Assembly: GCF_009660225.1 (NCBI RefSeq)
Contig: NZ_CP045920.1
Coordinates: forward strand, 1,054,001 to 1,118,000
Length of the DNA: 64,000 nucleotides
Direction: 5' to 3'
Source: Pseudactinotalea sp. HY158
GTDB taxonomy: Bacteria > Actinomycetota > Actinomycetes > Actinomycetales > Beutenbergiaceae
Part shown: piece after piece, positions 58,816-64,000 of the stretch
Layout: every line of letters starts with the position of its first letter
How positions within the stretch are numbered: the first letter of the stretch is position 1
The notes under the pieces: generated by a model
What the model was told of the DNA's origin: nothing
The model's database searches: none
Seen by the model: the letters and a program-made list of their open reading frames with translations, nothing else
Program-made: the position numbers and the translations under genes

Positions 58816-59616
58816 ATGAGGATAGTGGTCTGCGTCAAGCATGTGCCCGATCTGGCCTCGGCGCGGGGGTTCGACGACGATCGGCGCACCCGGCGCACGG
58901 CCGCCGACTCCACCCTGAACGAGGTGGACGAGAACGCGATCGAGGCGGCCCTGCAGGTCCCCGGCGAGAACGAGGTGATCGCCCTGACCACCGGCCCCGC
59001 GATCGCCGTCGACGCCGTGCGCCGGGCCCTGCAGATGGGGGTCGATTCCGCCGTGCACGTGCAGGACGACGCGCTCGCCGGCCTGGACGCCCCCGCCACC
59101 GCCCGGGTGCTCGCCGCCGCGATCGCCCACCTCGCCCGCCCGGGAGCGCCGATCGACCTCGTGCTCGCCGGCATGACGGCCCTCGACGGTCTCGGATCGG
59201 TCGTGCCCACCCTCGTGGGCGCCGAGCTCGGCTGGGGCGTGCTCGCCGGCGCCCAGGACCTCACGGTGACCGACGGGCCGGACGGGCGCCTCGCCACGAT
59301 CTCCCGCGACCTCGACGGCGCCGCCGAGCGCGTGCGCGCCGCCCTGCCCGCCGTCGTCTCCGTCTCGGACGCGATCAACTCCCCGCGCCTGCCCAAGACC
59401 AAGGACATCCTCGCCGCCCGCAGCGCCCCGGTCGCCGCGGTCGCGCTCGCCGATCTCGGGCTCGCCGACGGCGCAGCCTCCTCCCGCACGCGGGTCACCC
59501 GGGCCGAGCCCGCGCCCGAGCGCCCCGAACCGGTGATCGTCCACGACACCGGCGGCGGCGGGCGCGCCCTGGCCGACTACCTCATCCGCAACGACCTGCT
59601 CGGAGACGCCCGATGA
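58816..59616 (+). CDS. etfB: Electron transfer flavoprotein beta subunit
   Basis: A 266-residue subunit of the FAD/AMP heterodimer that takes electrons from acyl-CoA and other dehydrogenases to the quinone pool. Seen: N-terminal VVCVKHVPD, LNEVDENAIEAAL, the AMP-binding DLVLAGMTALDGLGSVVP and AINSPRLPKTKDILAA. ATG at 58816, divergent from glgX across an 85-bp gap. Its end overlaps etfA by 4 nt (ATGA). The partner dehydrogenase is not in the window. Confidence 0.95.
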   Translation: MRIVVCVKHVPDLASARGFDDDRRTRRTAADSTLNEVDENAIEAALQVPGENEVIALTTGPAIAVDAVRRALQMGVDSAVHVQDDALAGLDAPATARVLAAAIAHLARPGAPIDLVLAGMTALDGLGSVVPTLVGAELGWGVLAGAQDLTVTDGPDGRLATISRDLDGAAERVRAALPAVVSVSDAINSPRLPKTKDILAARSAPVAAVALADLGLADGAASSRTRVTRAEPAPERPEPVIVHDTGGGGRALADYLIRNDLLGDAR

Positions 59617-60608
59617 CCGCCCCGGCCGTGCTCGTCCACGTCGCCCACGCCGGCGACCACCTCGCCGACTCGACCCTCGAGGCGCTCACGCTCGCCCGCG
59701 GCCTGGGCGAGCCGATCGCCGTGGCGACGAGCCCGCCGTCCCCGCGCGCGCTCGACCAGCTCGCGACCGCGGGCATCGACCGGGTGATCGTCGCCGGCCT
59801 CGACCCCGATCGGGCCCTCCTCGCGCCCGCCGTCGGCCAGGTGCTCGCGCGCGCGGTCGAACACGTCGGCGGTGGGGCCGGGGCGAGCGTGCTCATTCCG
59901 GCCTCGTTCTTCGGCAAGGAGGTCGCCGCCCACACCGCCCACCTGCTCGGGGCGGGGCTGCTCATCGACGTCGCCGACGTGCGCCGCACCCCCACCGGGC
60001 TCGCCGGCGGCAAGCGCGCCTTCGCCGGCAGCTGGGTCTGCGACTGCGAGACGACGACGCCGCTCGCCGTGGTCACGATCCGCCCCAATGCGGTGGCCGC
60101 CCGTGCGGCCGAGCGCCCGGGCACGCCCGTGCTCGAGTCGCTCGCCGTCGAGGTCGACCTGCCCGCGGGACTCGAGGTGATCGAGCGCACCGTCCATTCC
60201 GGCTCCGGCCGCCCGGACCTGGCCGAGGCGACCCACGTCGTCGCCGGCGGCCGGGGCACCTACGGCGACTTCGCGCCCGTGGAGGAGCTCGCCGACGCCC
60301 TCGGCGGCGCCGTGGGCACGACCCGCGACTGCGTCGAGGAGGGCTGGATCTCCCACGACCTGCAGATCGGCCAGACCGGGGTGACCATCGCCCCGCGGGT
60401 CTACATCGGCGCCGGGATCTCCGGCGCCCCACACCACCACGGCGGCATGCAGGCCTCCTCGGTCGTCATCGCGGTGAACATCGACGAGGAGGCCCCGCTC
60501 GTGCAGATCTGCGACTTCGCGGTCATCGGGGACGCGGGCAGCGTGCTGAGCGAGGCGGCTGAGGTGATCCGGGCACACCGCTACGCCGAGCCACCGACGG
60601 GTATTTAG
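59613..60608 (+). CDS. etfA: Electron transfer flavoprotein alpha subunit
   Basis: A 331-residue FAD-binding partner of EtfB. Seen: N-terminal domain with LIPASFFGKEVAAHTAHLLG, the C-terminal FAD domain with VVAGGRGTYGDFAPVEELA, then HDLQIGQTGVTIAPRVYIGA and GISGAPHHHGGMQASSVVIA. The His-rich APHHHGGMQ replaces the more usual IQHLAGM, a small local oddity near the flavin. ATG start in an ATGA overlap with etfB. In actinobacteria the etf genes commonly sit next to the cysteine desulfurase/mnmA pair, as here. Confidence 0.95.
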   Translation: MTAPAVLVHVAHAGDHLADSTLEALTLARGLGEPIAVATSPPSPRALDQLATAGIDRVIVAGLDPDRALLAPAVGQVLARAVEHVGGGAGASVLIPASFFGKEVAAHTAHLLGAGLLIDVADVRRTPTGLAGGKRAFAGSWVCDCETTTPLAVVTIRPNAVAARAAERPGTPVLESLAVEVDLPAGLEVIERTVHSGSGRPDLAEATHVVAGGRGTYGDFAPVEELADALGGAVGTTRDCVEEGWISHDLQIGQTGVTIAPRVYIGAGISGAPHHHGGMQASSVVIAVNIDEEAPLVQICDFAVIGDAGSVLSEAAEVIRAHRYAEPPTGI

Positions 60609-60611
60609 ACT
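60606..60611 (+). promoter_or_regulatory. -10 box for a probably leaderless cysteine desulfurase transcript
   Basis: TAGACT, which begins at the etfA TAG stop codon, lies 6 nt before the ATG at 60618. The promoter thus overlaps the end of the upstream gene. Confidence 0.45.
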
Positions 60612-60617
60612 GGGGTG

Positions 60618-61808
60618 ATGGGTGCCTATCTCGATCATGCGGCCACCGCCCCGGTGCTCCCCGAGGCGGCGGACGCCTTTGCCCGCGTCGCCCGCGAACT
60701 CGGCAACCCGTCGGCCGTCCACGGCTACGGGCGCACGACCCGCCGGATCGTGGAGGAGTCGCGGGAGGAGATCGCCGCGCTGCTCGGCGCCGAAGCCGCC
60801 GAGGTCATCCTCACCTCCGGCGGCACAGAGGCCGACAACCTCGCGGTCATCGGGGCCTGGCAGGCGTGCGCCGCGGGCACAGCCGACACGGCCGTGCCGC
60901 CGGGGCTGATCGTCAGCGCGATCGAGCACCCCGCCGTGCTCGAGAGCGCCGAATGGCTCGCGAGCGACCGCGGCGCCCGGCTGCACATCGCCCCCGTCAC
61001 GACCGCGGGCACCGTCGACCTCGACGCGCTCGCAGGCCTGCTCGCGCGGCCCGAGTCCGAGCGGGGTCGCATCGCCGTGTGTTCGATCATGTGGGCGAAC
61101 AACGAAACCGGCGCGATCCAGCCGCTTCCCGCGGTGGTCGAGCTCGCCGGCGCGCACGGCATTGCAGTGCACAGCGACGCCGTGCAGGCCGCGGGCCGGG
61201 TGCCGATCGACTTCGCCGCCTCCGGGCTCGCGGCGCTGAGCATCTCCGGCCACAAATTCGGCGCCCCGGTCGGGGTCGGCGCGCTGCTGGCCCGGCGTGA
61301 CTTCGACATGCGCTCCCACCAGCACGGCGGCGGGCAGGAGCGCGGGGTCCGCTCGGGAACCGTCAACGCCGCGGGCGCCCGCGCCCTCGCGGTCGCGCTC
61401 GCCGCGGCCGTCCACGACCTATCCACCGAGGCCGACCGGCTCGCCGGGCTGCGGGACCGGCTCGAGGCCGGGATCCGCGCGATCGCCCCCGACGTGCGGG
61501 TCTGGGCGGGGGAGGCCGAACGCCTGCCCGGGCACCTGCTCGTCAGTGTCCCCGGCACCCGCTCCGAACCCGTGATCTTCGCGCTCGACATGGCCGGCGT
61601 CGCCGCCTCGGCCGGCTCGGCCTGCCATGCGGGGGTCGTGGGAGCCTCCCCGGTCGTGCTCGCCGCCGGCGGCACGGAGGAGGAGGCCCGCTCCGCCCTG
61701 CGTTTCACCCTCGGCCGCACGAGCACGGCCGCCGATATCGATGCCGCGCTCGCGGTGCTGCCGGACGCGCTCGGGCGAGCGCGCGCCGTCCTGGAGGGAA
61801 TCCGATGA
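60618..61808 (+). CDS. Cysteine desulfurase (IscS/NifS family)
   Basis: A 396-residue PLP enzyme that takes sulfur from cysteine as a protein-bound persulfide. Seen: [43 protein letters not shown], the PLP-lysine motif [16 protein letters not shown], and the sulfur-loop cysteine in [14 protein letters not shown]. The ATG at 60618 is chosen over a GTG at 60615 because of the 6-nt -10 spacing. An ATGA overlap couples it to mnmA, so its main job here is very likely sulfur supply for tRNA thiolation. Confidence 0.93.
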   Translation: MGAYLDHAATAPVLPEAADAFARVARELGNPSAVHGYGRTTRRIVEESREEIAALLGAEAAEVILTSGGTEADNLAVIGAWQACAAGTADTAVPPGLIVSAIEHPAVLESAEWLASDRGARLHIAPVTTAGTVDLDALAGLLARPESERGRIAVCSIMWANNETGAIQPLPAVVELAGAHGIAVHSDAVQAAGRVPIDFAASGLAALSISGHKFGAPVGVGALLARRDFDMRSHQHGGGQERGVRSGTVNAAGARALAVALAAAVHDLSTEADRLAGLRDRLEAGIRAIAPDVRVWAGEAERLPGHLLVSVPGTRSEPVIFALDMAGVAASAGSACHAGVVGASPVVLAAGGTEEEARSALRFTLGRTSTAADIDAALAVLPDALGRARAVLEGIR

Positions 61809-62911
61809 AAGTCCTGGCCGCACTCTCCGGCGGGGTCGACTCCGCCGTCGCCGCCGCCCGCGCCGTCGACGCCGGCCACGAGGTGGTCGGGGTGCACATG
61901 GCCCTGAGCCGCAGCCGCGCCCAGCACCGCACCGGCTCGCGTGGCTGCTGCTCGATCGAGGACGCCTCGGACGCCCGCCGCGCCGCCGACGTGCTCGGCA
62001 TCCCGTACTACGTGTGGGACCTCTCGGAGGAGTTCGAGGAGACCGTCGTCGCCGACTTCGTCTCCGAGTACGAGGCGGGCCGCACCCCGAACCCCTGCGT
62101 GCGTTGCAACGAGCACATCAAGTTCGCCGCCCTGCTCGACCGCGGCCTCGCCCTCGGCTTCGACGCCGTGGCCACCGGCCACTACGCCCGGATCGTGCCG
62201 GGACCGGACGGCCCGCAGCTGCACCGCAGCAACGATTCCGCGAAGGACCAGAGCTACGTGCTCGCGGTCATGGGGCCCGAGCGGCTCGCGCGGTCCCTGT
62301 TCCCGCTCGGCAACGTCACCTCGAAGGAGGAGGTGCGCGCCGAGGCGGCCGCCCGCGGGCTGAGTGTCTCGGCCAAGCCCGACTCCTACGACATCTGCTT
62401 CGTGGCCGACGGCGACACGCGTGGCTTCCTGCGCGACCGGCTCGGTAGCCGCGCCGGGGAGATCGTCGACACCGGCGGCGTCGTGCTCGGTGAGCACGAC
62501 GGCTTCTTCGGGTACACGGTCGGCCAGCGCAAGGGGCTCGGCATCGGGCGCCCCGCCGACGACGGCGCCCCGCGATACGTCGTGGCCACCGAGCCGGCGA
62601 GCAACCGGGTGATCGTCGGCCCCGCCGCCCTGCTGAGCGTCGACGAACTGCGCGCGAACGACGTCGTCTGGCTCGCCGGCGACATCGACCCGGGCGACGG
62701 GCTCGACGGCCTCACCGTGCAGGTGCGTGCGCACGGCACCCCCGTCGGGGCACGCGTGCGCCGGGTCGAGGGCGAGCTCGTCGCCCGGCTCGAGGAGCCG
62801 ATCCGCGGGATCGCCAACGGCCAGTCGCTCGTGGTCTACGCCGACACGCGGGTGCTCGGACAGGGCTCGATCAGCGCGAGCGCGCGGCTCGGGGATCGGC
62901 TCGCGCGCTGA
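61805..62911 (+). CDS. mnmA: tRNA-specific 2-thiouridylase
   Basis: A 368-residue enzyme that thiolates U34 of tRNA-Lys, Glu and Gln. Seen: PP-loop [14 protein letters not shown] (8-21), [10 protein letters not shown], the two catalytic cysteines in [12 protein letters not shown] (Cys98) and [11 protein letters not shown] (Cys198), the tRNA-binding middle domain ([12 protein letters not shown]) and a C-terminal beta-barrel (about 290-365). ATG in a 4-nt overlap with the desulfurase that supplies its sulfur. Confidence 0.97.
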   Translation: MKVLAALSGGVDSAVAAARAVDAGHEVVGVHMALSRSRAQHRTGSRGCCSIEDASDARRAADVLGIPYYVWDLSEEFEETVVADFVSEYEAGRTPNPCVRCNEHIKFAALLDRGLALGFDAVATGHYARIVPGPDGPQLHRSNDSAKDQSYVLAVMGPERLARSLFPLGNVTSKEEVRAEAAARGLSVSAKPDSYDICFVADGDTRGFLRDRLGSRAGEIVDTGGVVLGEHDGFFGYTVGQRKGLGIGRPADDGAPRYVVATEPASNRVIVGPAALLSVDELRANDVVWLAGDIDPGDGLDGLTVQVRAHGTPVGARVRRVEGELVARLEEPIRGIANGQSLVVYADTRVLGQGSISASARLGDRLAR

Positions 62912-62938
62912 GCCCTGGGCAGGCCCCGGCGGCTTTGC

Positions 62939-62944
62939 TATCCT
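62939..62944 (+). promoter_or_regulatory. Possible -10 of the lipoprotein gene
   Basis: TATCCT lies 59 nt before the ATG at 63004, which has GGAGGGAGG upstream. Confidence 0.35.
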
Positions 62945-63003
62945 CACCGGAGAACGTGGGAACAGCAGGGAACGGTAGGGGTACTGGTTCGGAGGGAGGC
63001 GTG

Positions 63004-63948
63004 ATGAGGCGTACCGATCGACGGATCGCGTGCCTGAGCGCCCTGCTCGCCGGCGTCCTCGCCGTGGCGGGCTGCGCCGGCGAGGTGACCGTGCCCGTCG
63101 ACGCCGCGAGCAGCGCGCCACCCGCGAGTGCCGGCCCGAGCGACCCGGCCGGCGAGCCGGGTGCGGGAGGAACCGGCGGGGCTCCACCGACGCCATCGAC
63201 CCCGACCGGCCCGACGGGTTCGACGGGTCCGACGGGTTCGACGGGTCCGGACGCCTCGGCCACGCCGAATCCGCCGCGAATCGATCCGCCCGCGCCCGTC
63301 GAGACCGCGCCCGTCGAGACCGGTCCAGTCGAGACCGGTCCAGGCGAGACCGCGCCGCCGCCGGCCGATCCGGACGGGGACGATTCCGGTCCGCGCCCGC
63401 CGGGACCCTCGACCCCATCGACCCCATCGACCCCATCGGAACGGCCGACCGCCGACCCCACCCGGCCCGCGCCGCAGGAGCCCGAGCCGACGTCACCGGC
63501 GCCGGAACCGGCTCCGGCCCCGCCCATCGAGGGCTGGGCGGCGCTCATCTCGCAGTCGCGCACGGGCGAGGCACCCGCGGCGTTCCGCGCCCGGGAGCGC
63601 TACGTCTCGTGCGGCGACCTCGTGCGCGCCCACGGCCAGGAACTCCTGCCCCCCGATGTCGTCGCCTGTCTCGACGCCGGCGCCGACGGCGAGGGCGCCG
63701 AGGCCGCGGTCGCCGTCCCGAGCGACACCGGCGCCGCCCTCGTGTGGTTCGTCCGGGTCGGTCCGGCGGGGTCCGAGGTCTTCGTGGACGCGACGCGCGA
63801 TTCGCGGCGGGGCGAGTGGACCCACACCACGTGCGATCCGGACGTCTCGATCGTCGCCCTCGCGTGTGCCGAGCCGGGACCGATTCCCGGTCCGAGTGCC
63901 GACGAGACACGACCGGCGCCCGGCGAAGGGGAGACAATGGCGGCGTGA
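63004..63948 (+). CDS. Thr/Pro-rich lipoprotein with collagen-like repeats, function unknown
   Basis: A 314-residue secreted lipoprotein: signal peptide with lipobox AVAGC (Cys about 23), then about 150 residues of disordered linker containing GPTGSTGPTGSTGPDAS, VETAPVETGPVETGPGE and STPSTPSTPSE repeats. A C-terminal domain (about 175-305) has a Cys pair (YVSCGDL, VACLDAG) and another (HTTCDPD, ALACAEP) that may form disulfides. Linker plus domain suggests a wall-spanning display protein. A 4-nt GTGA overlap joins it to the next gene. Confidence 0.78.
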   Translation: MRRTDRRIACLSALLAGVLAVAGCAGEVTVPVDAASSAPPASAGPSDPAGEPGAGGTGGAPPTPSTPTGPTGSTGPTGSTGPDASATPNPPRIDPPAPVETAPVETGPVETGPGETAPPPADPDGDDSGPRPPGPSTPSTPSTPSERPTADPTRPAPQEPEPTSPAPEPAPAPPIEGWAALISQSRTGEAPAAFRARERYVSCGDLVRAHGQELLPPDVVACLDAGADGEGAEAAVAVPSDTGAALVWFVRVGPAGSEVFVDATRDSRRGEWTHTTCDPDVSIVALACAEPGPIPGPSADETRPAPGEGETMAA

Positions 63949-64000
63949 GTGAATCCGCCGCAGCACCAGAGCCCACCGACCCTCCGGGCGCCGACGGCAC
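63945..64000 (+). CDS. Start of a further gene, cut by the window end
   Basis: GTG at 63945 in a GTGA overlap with the preceding stop opens a frame of 18 codons (SESAAAPEPTDPPGADG) up to the window edge. The visible part is a low-complexity N-terminus without diagnostic residues. From gene order in related actinobacteria (mnmA followed closely by NAD-dependent DNA ligase) ligA is a guess only. Confidence 0.45.
   Translation, partial: MSESAAAPEPTDPPGADG

Overview
The window is about 64 kb of very GC-rich DNA (roughly 70% by eye), densely packed with genes on both strands and with strong GC bias at third codon positions. The gene content is that of an actinobacterium, probably order Micrococcales. 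Evidence includes a Kgd-type 2-oxoglutarate dehydrogenase with a fused E2 domain, the order lysA-hom-thrC-thrB-rho-prfA-prmC-tsaC-wecA-atp operon-DUF2550-nucS, the GlgE maltosyltransferase pathway, a DUF222/HNH endonuclease and many GTG starts. I could not place it to genus. No phage, insertion sequence, plasmid origin or CRISPR array was seen; this is ordinary chromosomal backbone.

Layout. 1-3.5 kb (minus): 5' part of kgd, then an OmpR-type regulator and histidine kinase. 3.6-8.5 kb: two adjacent CNNM/CorC membrane proteins, an M23 peptidase, a decayed PEP-mutase-family remnant and an aldose-epimerase-like gene. 8.6-30 kb: tRNA-Arg(CCG), then a long plus-strand housekeeping run: lysine/threonine synthesis (lysA, hom, thrC, thrB), transcription and translation termination (rho, prfA, prmC), tsaC, wecA, the complete F-type ATP synthase operon, DUF2550, nucS and nagA. 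30-39.5 kb: small conserved proteins, PepN, a DivIVA-like coiled-coil protein, a membrane protein/lipoprotein pair and a YbbN-like protein.

39.5-58.7 kb holds most of the alpha-glucan metabolism. A maltokinase-branching enzyme fusion and GlgE make glycogen-like glucan from maltose-1-phosphate. Divergently transcribed GlgP and, 11 kb further on, GlgX break it down. A flavin monooxygenase, a repeat-rich HNH endonuclease, a HAD phosphatase, TrpS and an FAD dehydrogenase lie in between. 58.8-64 kb (plus): etfB-etfA, a cysteine desulfurase and mnmA (together the tRNA 2-thiouridine pathway), a threonine/proline-rich lipoprotein and the first 56 bases of another gene.

The observations most worth following are these. 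Rho carries Arg instead of the Walker A lysine, plus other non-canonical residues. The maltokinase-GlgB fusion has an in-frame internal ribosome site and an apparent frameshift near its start. Six genes show a TAnnnT box exactly 6-7 nt before the start codon, suggesting leaderless mRNAs. A perfect 13-bp hairpin lies inside the DUF2550 gene. lysA seems to lack a canonical start codon. A PEP-mutase-family gene has decayed to a fragment. Several proteins carry expanded low-complexity or collagen-like segments built on tandem DNA repeats. I found no clear previously undescribed multi-gene system.
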